Shown: positions 38,800 to 47,652, counted from the stretch's first letter. The stretch: 64,000 bases of DNA from Bradyrhizobium symbiodeficiens (GCF_002266465.3 NZ_CP029427.2:5520501-5584500); one strand, 5' to 3'. Translations and numbers: made by a program. The notes: generated by a model not told the origin, from the letters alone.

Positions 38800-39825
38800 C
38801 TATTTGGCGCTCCCCGTCGTCTTCTTGGCCTGCTCGACGAAGGTGTTGGTGAAGGTCTTGCTGACGTCGATCTTGGCATTGGCCACCTCGGGCGAGCCGA
38901 CGCTGAACACCGCGAGCACGGCGTCCGCGCCCTTCGGGTCCATCTTGCCGGTCTCGGAGAACATCGGGATCGTGTTCTTCAGCGCGGCGAGATAGAGGTC
39001 CTTGTTCTTGCCGACCGTCTCCTCCGGCATCTTCGCCATGATCTCCTCAGGGCTGTGCGAATGGATCCAGGCGAGTGTGGCGAGGATCGCGTTGGTGAGC
39101 GCTTGCGTCTCCTTCTCGTGCTTGGCAACCCAGGCCGCGGTCGAGTACAGCGCGCCGCCGGGATATTCGCCGCCAAACGTCTCGAGCGTGTCCTTCTGCG
39201 TGCGGGTGTCGGAGAGGATTCGCAGATCCTTGTGGCTGCCCTGAAGCACGGTGACGGAGGGGTCGAGCATTACGGCGGCATCGATCTGGCCCTGCTCCAT
39301 CGCGGCGACCGCGGTGGCACCGAGGCCGACGCCGATCACGGCGGCGCTGGTTGGGTCGACGCCGTTCTTCTTGAGCATGTATTTCAGGAAGAAGTCGGTG
39401 GAGGAGCCGGGCGCGCTGACGCCGACCTTCTTGCCGGCGAGATCCTTGACCGACTTGATGTCGTTGGTACGCGAGGGCGCGACCACGAGCACGAGGCCGG
39501 GATAGCGGTCATAGACCACGAAAGCCTGGAGCTCCTGCTTCTTGGCAGCCAGATTGACGCAATGGTCGAAATAGCCGGAGACCACGTCGGCGCTGCCGCC
39601 GAGCACGGCTTTCAGCGCGTCCGAGCCGCCCTTGAGGTCGACCAGCTCGACACTGAGGCCGGCCTTGTCGTATTCGCCGAGCTGCTTGGCCAGCACCGTC
39701 GGCAGATAGCACAGGCAGGAGCCGCCGCCGATCGCGATGGTGACCTTGCTTTGCGCTGCGGCAAATCCGGTGGTGAGCATCAGCGCCAGCAGCGCGCCGG
39801 CGAGCCTGGCAATCGTGTTCTTCAT
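38800..39825 (-). CDS. NitT/TauT-type ABC transporter substrate-binding protein
   Basis: A 341-residue SsuA/NMT1-family periplasmic binding protein with a Sec signal (ALLALMLTTGFAAA, cleavage near AQ). Family landmarks include GGGSCLCYLPTVLAKQLGEY, GGSDALKAVLGGSADVVSGY and VSAPGSSTDFFLKYML. The ATG at 39825 has GGAGGAAAC upstream. Its likely partner permease and ATPase lie on the same strand at 43487-45090, separated by four unrelated genes. The ligand could be a sulfonate, nitrate, aromatic or pyrimidine precursor. Confidence 0.85.
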   Translation of the reverse strand: MKNTIARLAGALLALMLTTGFAAAQSKVTIAIGGGSCLCYLPTVLAKQLGEYDKAGLSVELVDLKGGSDALKAVLGGSADVVSGYFDHCVNLAAKKQELQAFVVYDRYPGLVLVVAPSRTNDIKSVKDLAGKKVGVSAPGSSTDFFLKYMLKKNGVDPTSAAVIGVGLGATAVAAMEQGQIDAAVMLDPSVTVLQGSHKDLRILSDTRTQKDTLETFGGEYPGGALYSTAAWVAKHEKETQALTNAILATLAWIHSHSPEEIMAKMPEETVGKNKDLYLAALKNTIPMFSETGKMDPKGADAVLAVFSVGSPEVANAKIDVSKTFTNTFVEQAKKTTGSAK

Positions 39826-40046
39826 TGGTTTCCTCCGTTCGGCCGGCGCACCATAGAGCAGCGGGACGGGCTTGAGAAGCGCTCGGGAAGCACTGGCCTT
39901 CGGCCATTCGGCGCAATAGCATGCGTGGCCCTGGGCCCGGCCGACAAGGTCGGCTATCGCTCCAAGAGCTTCATGACCGCCGACGGCGCCAGGCTTCGCT
40001 ATCAGGGTTCGCGCCAATGCGCGGACCCGTTCCCCGGTTTCCGAAG

Positions 40047-40820
40047 CTAGATCGGTCCCGCCTGTTTCCGAATCTCGTTTGCGATCGGCTTAAGGGTGTC
40101 CCCCGGAAGCTGACCGACGAGCGTATAGCCCATGCCACGATCCGCCCATGCGAAGCCCGCGATATCGCCGGCGGCGTGCGGCATCATCGGCGCATCCTGA
40201 CTGCCGCTGCTCATTGGACGTGTCAGCATGACGAGACGGTCGCCCTGATCGTCGTCATACATGAACATCGCGGCCGGACCATGCGAGGTCGCAACCAGGC
40301 GGCCTCCCATCAGCCGATAGCCCGACGTGGAGAGATCAGGCACCTTGACCACCCGCTTCAGCCGGCTGGAAACCCATTGCGTGAGCTCGGCCCTGTCGGA
40401 AGCACGTATTTCGACCGGCCGCACGCGATCCGGTGCGTAGACGCCATAGGAGTAGGCGGCCTCCTGCGCCAAGGCGGACAATCCGCTCGAACCACCTTGC
40501 AACAGGCTGCGCACGGTCCACCCGCCGAGACCGCCGATGCTCACCAGCAACAGCGCCGCGATTGCTTTCCATGCCCGCAATGGACGTCGCTTTCGACGTT
40601 CAATGATGTGCGACAGGTTCAGTTCGGCCGGAACTGGTTCATCCGCGATCGAAGCCAACGCGCCGCGCAACTGCTCGCGCTGGCTGGCGAAGGCCGCGAC
40701 GCGCTCGGCGGCATCCGGATGAAGTTTCAGATAGGAAACAACCTCTCCAAGACGCTCAGGTGCAAGTGCCTGATCCACAAAGGCGTGGAGATCATCTTCC
40801 GTGATCGGTCGCTGGCTCAT
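40047..40820 (-). CDS. Anti-sigma factor, membrane-anchored
   Basis: A 257-residue protein whose gene overlaps the sigma gene by 4 nt. N-terminal residues 1-70 form the cytoplasmic sigma-binding domain (ITEDDLHAFVDQALAPERLG, then SYLKLHPDAAERVAAFASQR), a transmembrane helix follows (AIAALLLVSIGGLGGW, about 85-100), and the C-terminal half is periplasmic. No HxxxCxxC zinc motif is present, so it is not a ZAS-type redox sensor. The genetic arrangement supports an anti-sigma function. Confidence 0.8.
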   Translation of the reverse strand: MSQRPITEDDLHAFVDQALAPERLGEVVSYLKLHPDAAERVAAFASQREQLRGALASIADEPVPAELNLSHIIERRKRRPLRAWKAIAALLLVSIGGLGGWTVRSLLQGGSSGLSALAQEAAYSYGVYAPDRVRPVEIRASDRAELTQWVSSRLKRVVKVPDLSTSGYRLMGGRLVATSHGPAAMFMYDDDQGDRLVMLTRPMSSGSQDAPMMPHAAGDIAGFAWADRGMGYTLVGQLPGDTLKPIANEIRKQAGPI

Positions 40821-41335
40821 TTCATGCTCCGCAATTCCACGACATTCCCCGGTGCAGCCCCCTCCAGCTCCTGCTGCAACCTTTCCCGCGCGCGTGACAG
40901 CCGCGACATCACGGTCCCGACCGGGACATCCAGCAATTTCGCGGCGTCGGCGTAGGAAAAATCCTCGACTGCAACAAGCAACAGCACGGCCCGCTGCTCT
41001 TCCGGCAGCCTCGCGAGCTTGTTCAGGACGTCCTGGTAGATCAGCCTGTGCTCCTGCGCGGCAGCACTCGCGAGCTCGCGCTCGCCTGCATCATCGATCG
41101 GCATATGCCTTCCCCGCGTCGCGGCCTGACGGAATTGGGTGACCGCCAGATTGTGGAGGATGGTGAACAGCCAGGCGCGCACGCTGCCGTCACGCCGCTG
41201 ATGCCAGCGGCTGACGGCGCGCTCCAGGCAATCCTGAACCAGATCGTCGGCGGTCGTGCGATCACGCATCAGCGCGCGCGCATAACGGCGGAGCGAGGGG
41301 ATCAGCGGCTCGACCTGAACCAGCATGTCCTTCAT
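40817..41335 (-). CDS. ECF RNA polymerase sigma factor
   Basis: A 172-residue sigma-70 family factor of the ECF type: region 2 PLIPSLRRYARALMRDRTTA, with DDLVQDCLERA, a variable linker, and region 4 RLPEEQRAVLLLVAVEDFSY with VPVGTVMSRLSRARERL (helix-turn-helix). The ATG at 41335 has GGCGGAG upstream. It is translationally coupled to the anti-sigma gene and sits 40 nt after the beta-propeller gene. Its regulon probably includes this operon (see 43424-43448). Confidence 0.88.
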   Translation of the reverse strand: MKDMLVQVEPLIPSLRRYARALMRDRTTADDLVQDCLERAVSRWHQRRDGSVRAWLFTILHNLAVTQFRQAATRGRHMPIDDAGERELASAAAQEHRLIYQDVLNKLARLPEEQRAVLLLVAVEDFSYADAAKLLDVPVGTVMSRLSRARERLQQELEGAAPGNVVELRSMK

Positions 41336-41375
41336 GGAGTGCTCCGCCTGCCTTTCGTTGACACCCGATGGCGCG

Positions 41376-42845
41376 TCATTGCGTCTCGATCTGGACCGCG
41401 CCGCCGGGCTCGGCCGCATCACCGGAGGCAATCACGAGATATCGCTTTCCGGAGGCCGCGGACTGATCGACGATCTGGCGGATCGGACCAGCCGCGTTGA
41501 CGATAGCTGATCCGGCCGGATTCGTCATGAAGGCCGCGAGTGGCTGCAGCGGGCCGCTTCCATCATTTCGATCCGCCAGCGCAAGCACATATTTTTGCTT
41601 GGGTTGAAGTCCTGTCACCGAAGCCTGCAATATCTGGATCAGGCCCTGATCGAACAGCGAGACGCTGGTCGGCGCCGCGCCATCCTTCGATCCGTCCTTG
41701 GGGCCCATCGAAAGATGGGCGACTTGGCCGGCTACGCCCAGCGGCTGCAGATTCTGGCGGTCATCCGGATTGGGCGCCGCGCCTGGAACGTAGGCGATCG
41801 CCTGCGGTGCCTGGCCGATCGGGACATTCGCAACCACGCTGTTGGTCGCGGTGTCGATCGCCGCGAGGGCGTCGGCGTTCTCGAGGCCGACATAAATGCG
41901 CGTGCCATCGCCAGACGGCCAGACGCCATGGGGCAGATTACCGACCGGGATCGTCGCGACCTGCGAAAAATCGTCTGTGCGGAAGACCCTCACCAGGTTC
42001 AGGCCACCGACGGTGACATAGGCGAATGTGCCCTTCGCGGTGTGCGCGAAATTGACGTGATTGGTGATCGGACCGGTGTCGATCGTCTTGATCAGGTTGA
42101 ACGGCGGCTTCGCGTTGAACACCTGGGTCCGGCCGACATCCTTCAGCGTGAACCAGACCTGGTTTCCATCGGGCGTCGCCGCGATGTTCGGGCAGAACGG
42201 GCTCTCCTGCTTCACTTTGGCGATGATCTTGTGCTCGGCGACAGAAACAACATCGGTCTCGGGATTGAACGACGAGCAGATGTAACCGTATTTGCCGTCG
42301 GGCGAGAAGATTTGCATCCCCGGCCCGTTGGGGGTCGTGATACGGGCTTTCTCCTTCAGGCTCTTCGCATCGATCACGGAGATGTAGTTTTCGCCGCGAA
42401 CGGTGACCCACACCTCCTTGCCGTCCGGCGTAAAGAACGCCTCGTGCGGCGACCGCCCGACATAGGTCACGTGCTTGACCGCATTGGTCGCGGTGTCGAT
42501 GAAGCTCACCGAATTCGAGCCGATCGACACCACGGCCAGCGTCTTGTGGTCGGGGGAGAAACCCATCCCGTGCACGAGAACCTGGCCCTTGTAGAGCGGG
42601 CTGAAATTGCCGGGCTGCGGGTCTCCCAGGCGGATCACACCAAGCAGCTTGTTGTCGACCGGATCTGTCACCGAGACCGTGTTCGAGAACTGCTCGGCCG
42701 CATAGACGCGATCGTGATGGCTCATCGGAATATCGGGGGCGGATAGCGCGCCCGGCGCCTGCCCTGCCCATGCGGCCGAGCCGGTGGCGAGCATCGTGGC
42801 TGCCAGGAAAATGCTCTTCATGAGATTGCTTTGCGACGTCTTCAT
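41376..42845 (-). CDS. Exported YVTN/YncE-like beta-propeller protein
   Basis: A 489-residue exported protein (signal MKSIFLAATMLATGSAAWAG). Repeats of about 45 residues with YVTN-type motifs (TNAVKHVTYVGRSPHEAFFTP, VIDAKSLKEKARI, VANVPIGQAPQAIAYVPGAA) make a seven-bladed propeller. The last 100 residues (ASVTGLQPKQKYVLALADRN) form an extra beta domain. It follows a DUF305 gene after 9 nt and precedes the sigma gene, so it is probably expressed with them. Function unknown; YncE-like proteins are periplasmic and may bind DNA or peptidoglycan. Confidence 0.82.
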   Translation of the reverse strand: MKTSQSNLMKSIFLAATMLATGSAAWAGQAPGALSAPDIPMSHHDRVYAAEQFSNTVSVTDPVDNKLLGVIRLGDPQPGNFSPLYKGQVLVHGMGFSPDHKTLAVVSIGSNSVSFIDTATNAVKHVTYVGRSPHEAFFTPDGKEVWVTVRGENYISVIDAKSLKEKARITTPNGPGMQIFSPDGKYGYICSSFNPETDVVSVAEHKIIAKVKQESPFCPNIAATPDGNQVWFTLKDVGRTQVFNAKPPFNLIKTIDTGPITNHVNFAHTAKGTFAYVTVGGLNLVRVFRTDDFSQVATIPVGNLPHGVWPSGDGTRIYVGLENADALAAIDTATNSVVANVPIGQAPQAIAYVPGAAPNPDDRQNLQPLGVAGQVAHLSMGPKDGSKDGAAPTSVSLFDQGLIQILQASVTGLQPKQKYVLALADRNDGSGPLQPLAAFMTNPAGSAIVNAAGPIRQIVDQSAASGKRYLVIASGDAAEPGGAVQIETQ

Positions 42846-42854
42846 CGATGACTC

Positions 42855-43388
42855 CTATTTCTTCATTCCGGCGGACATATCCATCTGCATGCCCTGATGA
42901 TGAACGTTTGCGGCTGAAACGGACGGCGGCTGCGTCGGGGCCGGCGTCGTGTCCGTTGCAGGCTCGCCGATGGCGAGCTTCATCGCCGCGATCTCCTGCA
43001 TCTGATCGACGATGATTTCCTGGGCGATGCGCCGTAGCTGCTCATTCTTGCCGTAACGCAGTTCGATGACCGCCATGTCGATCGCGCCCTGATGATGCGG
43101 ATTCATCATCGCAACGAAGTCGCGATCGATATCACCGGTCGGCTTGGCCGCCATGTCGTTCATCATCTTGGTCATCGCCGCGTCGTTCTCCTCCAGGAAC
43201 GCGCGCTCATCCGCGCTGTGCGCAACCGATGGGGCGACCGGATGGGCTTCGTGCGCGAGCACGAGCGACGGCAGCGCGAATGCGACGAAAATGCGGGCGC
43301 CGATGAGCGCCGTGCCGAGGCCGGGCCTCGGCCATCGGCATCTGCCTGCGAGCGCCGCAACGACGCGGCGAAACTGTAACTGGTGCAT
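42855..43388 (-). CDS. DUF305 domain protein
   Basis: A 177-residue protein with a membrane-spanning signal (ARIFVAFALPSLVLAHE) and a DUF305 domain including the hallmark MMNPHHQGAIDMAVIEL and QMQEIAAMKLAIG. DUF305 proteins adopt a ferritin-like four-helix fold and are often found with copper or metal-stress genes. The His-rich end (ANVHHQGMQMDMSAGMKK) is Met/His-rich, which also suggests metal contact. The ATG at 43388 has GGGAG upstream. First gene of the sigma cassette. Confidence 0.8.
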   Translation of the reverse strand: MHQLQFRRVVAALAGRCRWPRPGLGTALIGARIFVAFALPSLVLAHEAHPVAPSVAHSADERAFLEENDAAMTKMMNDMAAKPTGDIDRDFVAMMNPHHQGAIDMAVIELRYGKNEQLRRIAQEIIVDQMQEIAAMKLAIGEPATDTTPAPTQPPSVSAANVHHQGMQMDMSAGMKK

Positions 43389-43423
43389 CCTGAACTCCCA
43401 TGCAGGTGGTCGCATGGGGGTAT

Positions 43424-43448
43424 GACGCGTGGGCGCGCGTTCTATTCC
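43424..43448 (-). promoter_or_regulatory. Candidate ECF promoter for the sigma cassette
   Basis: On the minus strand GGAAT, a 16-nt spacer and CGTC lie 36 nt before the DUF305 start. The GGAA..N16..CGT pattern matches ECF-type promoters. It could be the autoregulated promoter of the ECF factor at 40817. Confidence 0.42.
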
Positions 43449-43486
43449 GGCCGGCCAATCACATAAATGTCAGCAGCAGATCGAGC

Positions 43487-44272
43487 CTAGCCGCGACCGT
43501 CCACGGTCGGCCGCCACACCAATAGCCTCCGCTCCACCAGCGTCACCCCATAGTCGATCAGGATGACGAACGCCGACAGCACGAACATGCCGGCGAATAC
43601 GCCGGCGACGTCGAACACGCCTTCGGCCTGCTGGATGAGATAGCCGAGGCCCGCGGCCGATCCCAGATATTCGCCGACCACCGCGCCGACCACGGCGAAG
43701 CCGACCGAGGTGTGCAGCGAGGAGAACATCCAGGACAGCGCCGAGGGCCAATAGACGTGCCGCATCAGCTGCCGCTCGCTCATGCCGAGCATGCGGCCAT
43801 TGTCGAGCACGGTGCGGCTGACCTCCTTGACGCCCTGATAGACGTTGAAGAACACGATGAAGAACACCAGGGTCACGCCGAGCGCGACCTTGGACCAGAT
43901 GCCGAGCCCCAGCCACAGCGCGAAGATCGGCGCCAGCACGACGCGGGGCAGCGCGTTGACCATCTTGACGTAGGGGTCGAACACGGCGGCGACCAGCGGC
44001 TGGCGTGCGAACCAGAAGCCGACCAGAACGCCGCCGGCCGAACCGATCACGAAGGCCAGGAGCGATTCCGTCAGCGTGATGCCGAGATGCTTCCAGATCA
44101 CGCCGGAAGAGAACCATTTCACGATCTGGCTGAAGACGTCGAGCGGGTTGGAGAAGAAGAACGGCGGCAGCAGGATCTTGCCGAACACGGGGACGGTCGA
44201 CAGCACCTGCCACAGCACGATGCAGACGACCGCGACCAGGACTTGCAGCGCAAACAGCGTCGGACGCGACAT
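43487..44272 (-). CDS. NitT/TauT-type ABC transporter permease
   Basis: A 261-residue SsuC/TauC-type permease with six hydrophobic helices, the coupling loop of which includes DNGRMLGMSERQLMRHVYWP (the EAA-like motif). Ends in ERRLLVWRP. It overlaps the ATPase by one base, so the two form one unit. The binding protein that should feed it is 3.6 kb downstream at 38800-39825. Confidence 0.87.
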   Translation of the reverse strand: MSRPTLFALQVLVAVVCIVLWQVLSTVPVFGKILLPPFFFSNPLDVFSQIVKWFSSGVIWKHLGITLTESLLAFVIGSAGGVLVGFWFARQPLVAAVFDPYVKMVNALPRVVLAPIFALWLGLGIWSKVALGVTLVFFIVFFNVYQGVKEVSRTVLDNGRMLGMSERQLMRHVYWPSALSWMFSSLHTSVGFAVVGAVVGEYLGSAAGLGYLIQQAEGVFDVAGVFAGMFVLSAFVILIDYGVTLVERRLLVWRPTVDGRG

Positions 44273-45090
44273 CAGACCGCCTCCGCCGCTTGGGTGGATT
44301 GCGCATAGCCCTTCATCACCTCGTCCTTGAGCACGCTCCAGATCTCACGGTGGAGCGCATGAAACTCCTTGTCCAGCCGCACCTCGAAGATGTCGCGCGG
44401 GCGCGGCAGGCTCACCCGCCAATCGCCGATGATGCGCGAGGACGGACCGGCCGACATGATCACGACGCGGTCGGCGAGCGCGATCGCCTCTTCGAGATCA
44501 TGGGTCACGAACAGCACGGCCTTGCGGTCGGCGCTCCAGAGGTCGAGCAGCAGGTTGCCCATCACCTGCCGGGTCTGCGCATCCAACGGCCCGAACGGCT
44601 CGTCCATCAAGAGGATCTTGGGATCGCGGATCAGCACCTGCGCCAGTGCCACGCGTTTGCGCTGGCCGCCGGAAAGCATGTGCGGATAACGACCCGCGAA
44701 GGCGCCGAGGCCGACGGAGGTCAGCCATTGCTGCGCCCGCGGCAGCGCCTCGGCGCGCGGCGTGCCCTGGACCTCCAGCCCGATCGCGACATTGTCGAGC
44801 GCAGTCTTCCACGGGAACAGCGCATCGGCCTGGAACAGATAGCCGGCATCCCGGTTCAGCCCGGCGAGCGGCCGGTCGAATATCCTGACATTGCCGGCAG
44901 CCGGCTTCAGCAGCCCGGCCGCGACGTTGAGCAGCGTGGATTTCCCGCAGCCGGTGGGCCCAACGATGGCGACGAAATCGCCTTGCGCAACCGTGAGATG
45001 AGCCTTCTCCACCGCCGTATAGACCCGCCCGTCCCCGAGCCGGAACGCAACCTTGGCATCTTCCAGCGCCACTGCCGTTGGCGTTGACAT
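44272..45090 (-). CDS. NitT/TauT-type ABC transporter ATPase
   Basis: A 272-residue SsuB/TauB-type ATPase: Walker A GPTGCGKST, Q-loop GYLFQADALFPW, signature LSGGQRKRVALAQVL, Walker B ILLMDEPFGPLDAQTR, and switch THDLEEA. The ATG at 45090 has CGGAGGG upstream. It starts the transporter operon and is transcribed divergently from the osmoprotectant system at 45239. Confidence 0.9.
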   Translation of the reverse strand: MSTPTAVALEDAKVAFRLGDGRVYTAVEKAHLTVAQGDFVAIVGPTGCGKSTLLNVAAGLLKPAAGNVRIFDRPLAGLNRDAGYLFQADALFPWKTALDNVAIGLEVQGTPRAEALPRAQQWLTSVGLGAFAGRYPHMLSGGQRKRVALAQVLIRDPKILLMDEPFGPLDAQTRQVMGNLLLDLWSADRKAVLFVTHDLEEAIALADRVVIMSAGPSSRIIGDWRVSLPRPRDIFEVRLDKEFHALHREIWSVLKDEVMKGYAQSTQAAEAV

Positions 45091-45101
45091 ATGTTCCCTC
45101 C

Positions 45102-45142
45102 GAACTTGGCCCGATGCCTTAGCCGCTCGCGCGGCCAAGTTC
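45102..45142. promoter_or_regulatory. 10-bp inverted repeat in the divergent intergenic region
   Basis: GAACTTGGCC (45102-45111) and GGCCAAGTTC (45133-45142) are perfect reverse complements, centres 31 bp apart (three helical turns). It is directly upstream of the Shine-Dalgarno of the ATPase gene at 45090 and could be an operator for either divergent gene, or an RNA stem. Confidence 0.4.
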
Positions 45143-45238
45143 AATCAAGGCGCCAAGCGTGCTACGCATGGGTCTTCTCATTCCCTCCCTCCGTGGGCGG
45201 GTCAGCGAAGTGAGCCCCGCCCGATGCCGTCCAGGCCG

Positions 45239-46006
45239 ATGATCGGCTATGCCCAAATCACCAAGAGCTTCGGCGCGCTCAAGGCCGTGGACGACGTCTC
45301 GCTCGACATCGCCGAGGGCGAATTTCTGGCGATCGTCGGCGGCTCGGGCTCCGGCAAGACCACGCTGCTGCGGCTCGCCAACCGGCTGATCGAGGCCGAC
45401 AGCGGTACCATCACGGTCGAGGGCGAGGACGTGCAAAACGTCGATCCGGTCGCGCTGCGGCGGCGGATCGGCTACGTGTTCCAGAGCGGCGGGCTGTTTC
45501 CGCATCTGAGCGTGGCCGACAATATCGGGATCACGCCAAAACTGCTCGGCCGGCCGGCGGCGGATATCGCAGCGCGGGTCGACGAGCTGCTGGAGCTCGT
45601 GCAGCTCGACCGTGATGCCCATCGCGACCGTCTGCCGGAGGCGCTCTCCGGCGGCCAGCGCCAGCGCGTCGGCGTGGCGCGGGCGCTGGCGGCCAAGCCG
45701 CGCATCGTGCTGATGGACGAGCCGTTCGGCGCGCTCGATCCCCTCACCCGCGATGCGCTCGGCGACGATTATCGTTCGCTGCATCGCAAGCTCGGCCTGA
45801 CCACCGTGATGATCACCCATGACATGACGGAGGCGATCCTGCTCGCCGACCGCATCGCGGTGATGCGCAGCGGACAGCTGCTCGCGCAGGGTACCCCCGC
45901 CGAGCTGTCGAACAGCAGCGACGCCTACGTGCTGGAGCTGCTGCGCACGCCGCGCCGCCAGGTCGAGCGGCTGAACGCGCTGCTGCCGCAAAGCGGTGCG
46001 GCATGA
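45239..46006 (+). CDS. Osmoprotectant/glycine-betaine ABC transporter ATPase
   Basis: A 255-residue OpuCA/ProV-type ATPase without the C-terminal CBS domains of full-length ProV. Walker A GGSGSGKTT, Q-loop GYVFQSGGLFPH, signature LSGGQRQRVGVARAL, Walker B VLMDEPFGALDPLTR, switch THDMTEA. Start at ATG 45239 (ATG 45224 possible). Its end overlaps the permease gene by 4 nt (ATGA). Confidence 0.88.
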   Translation: MIGYAQITKSFGALKAVDDVSLDIAEGEFLAIVGGSGSGKTTLLRLANRLIEADSGTITVEGEDVQNVDPVALRRRIGYVFQSGGLFPHLSVADNIGITPKLLGRPAADIAARVDELLELVQLDRDAHRDRLPEALSGGQRQRVGVARALAAKPRIVLMDEPFGALDPLTRDALGDDYRSLHRKLGLTTVMITHDMTEAILLADRIAVMRSGQLLAQGTPAELSNSSDAYVLELLRTPRRQVERLNALLPQSGAA

Positions 46007-47556
46007 GCTTGCTCGCCGATCCGCGCTGGGGCGAAGCATTGGCGCATCTGCCCGATTATCTCGGCAATCATGTCCGGGTGAGCCTCGCCGCGCTTGCGCT
46101 CGGTCTCGCCATCAGCCTGCCGCTGGCGATCCTGACGCGCAACCGCCCGGCGCCCCGCGCCATCCTGCTCGCACTCGCCAGCATCGTGCAGACGGTGCCG
46201 GGCCTGGCGCTGCTCGCGCTGTTCTACCCGTTGCTGCTGCTCGTCGCCTCGGTGACGCTGGCCTGGTTCGGCGTATCCTTCTCGGCCTTCGGCTTCCTGC
46301 CGGCGATGCTGGCGCTGGCGCTTTATTCGATGCTGCCGGTGCTGCGCAACGGCGTCACCGGGCTCAACGGCATCGACCCCGCCTTGATCGAGGCCGCCAA
46401 GGGCGTCGGCATGACGGCGCGGCAATCGCTGGTCACAGTCGAACTGCCGCTGGCGCTGCCGGTGATGATGGCAGGCATCCGCACCGCCGCGGTGTGGGTG
46501 ATCGGCACCGCGACGCTATCGACGCCGATCGGGCAGACCAGCCTCGGCAATTACATCTTTGCCGGGCTTCAAACCCAGAACTGGGTGTTCGTGCTGTTCG
46601 GCTGCTTTGCCTCGGCCCTGCTCGCGCTCGCCGTTGATCAGCTGCTCGGCCTGATCGAGAGCGGCCTGCGACGCCGCAGCCGTTTGCGCACCGGCCTCGG
46701 CGCGGCCGGCATCGCGGCGCTGGTCGCCGCCACGCTGGTGCCGGCGATGGGGCGCCCGTCGCAGGGCTATGTCGTCGGCGCCAAGACCTTCGCCGAGCAA
46801 TATGTGCTGTCGGCCCTGCTCAGGGACCGCCTCCAGGCCGCCGGTCTGCCCGCCACCACACGATCGGGCCTCGGCTCCAGCGTGATCTTCGGGGCGTTGA
46901 AGGCCGGCGACATCGATCTCTACATCGATTATTCCGGCACGCTCTGGGCCAACCAGTTTCACCGCACCGATATCAAGCCGCGCGCAGAGCTGTTGGCGGA
47001 TTTGAAGGCAAGCCTGGCAAAGGACAACATCACCCTGCTCGGCGAGCTCGGTTTCGAGAATGCCTATACGCTGGTGATCCCGAAGAAACGCGCCGAAGCC
47101 CTTCATATCCGCACCATCGCCGATCTCGCCGCGTACGCATCGACGCTGTCGATTGCCGGCGACTACGAGTTCTTCTCGCGGCCGGAATGGGCGGCGCTGC
47201 AAAAGGCCTACGGCCTTTCGTTCAAGGCGCAGCGCCAGATGCAGCCAGACTTCATGTATGCGGCGGTCGCCAGCGGCGAGGTCGACGTGATCGCCGGCTA
47301 CACCAGTGACGGGTTGATCGCGAAATACGATCTGGTCGCGCTGGACGATCCCAGGCACGCGATTCCGCCCTACGATGCCATCCTGCTGCTGGCGCCGAAA
47401 CGTGCCGGCGACAAGCGACTGCAGGCCGCACTCGAGCCCCTGCTCGGCAAGATCGACATCGCTACCATGCGCGAAGCGAATTTGCGCGCCAGCGGCAACG
47501 ATGCGAATTCGTCGCCGGATGCGGTGGCGAAGTGGTTGTGGGGGAAGATCAGGTAG
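46003..47556 (+). CDS. Fused osmoprotectant permease and substrate-binding protein
   Basis: A 517-residue protein joining an OpuCB-type permease (about 1-240, six hydrophobic segments, conserved EAAKGVGMTARQ) to a ProX/OpuCC-type binding domain (about 250-515, VGAKTFAEQYVLSALL...GDIDLYIDYSGTLW). Such fused EC-type permeases are known in this family and bind betaine, choline-type or other quaternary compounds in the periplasm. The C-terminal domain keeps the family aromatic residues, which supports quaternary-amine binding. Confidence 0.88.
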   Translation: MSLLADPRWGEALAHLPDYLGNHVRVSLAALALGLAISLPLAILTRNRPAPRAILLALASIVQTVPGLALLALFYPLLLLVASVTLAWFGVSFSAFGFLPAMLALALYSMLPVLRNGVTGLNGIDPALIEAAKGVGMTARQSLVTVELPLALPVMMAGIRTAAVWVIGTATLSTPIGQTSLGNYIFAGLQTQNWVFVLFGCFASALLALAVDQLLGLIESGLRRRSRLRTGLGAAGIAALVAATLVPAMGRPSQGYVVGAKTFAEQYVLSALLRDRLQAAGLPATTRSGLGSSVIFGALKAGDIDLYIDYSGTLWANQFHRTDIKPRAELLADLKASLAKDNITLLGELGFENAYTLVIPKKRAEALHIRTIADLAAYASTLSIAGDYEFFSRPEWAALQKAYGLSFKAQRQMQPDFMYAAVASGEVDVIAGYTSDGLIAKYDLVALDDPRHAIPPYDAILLLAPKRAGDKRLQAALEPLLGKIDIATMREANLRASGNDANSSPDAVAKWLWGKIR

Positions 47557-47565
47557 AGCAAAGTC

Positions 47566-47605
47566 GAGGGGGTGGCCGCGATGGGGAAACTCCGACCACC
47601 CCCTC
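47566..47605. terminator. Hairpin between convergent transporter genes
   Basis: GAGGGGGTGG (47566-47575) pairs perfectly with CCACCCCCTC (47596-47605) over 10 bp with a 20-nt loop, 10 nt after the permease-binding-protein stop and before the end of the gene at 47653. Confidence 0.5.
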
Positions 47606-47652
47606 TCGCCCGTCTCCTGGAGGAAGAGAGGGCAACGCCGATCAGCTTCGGT

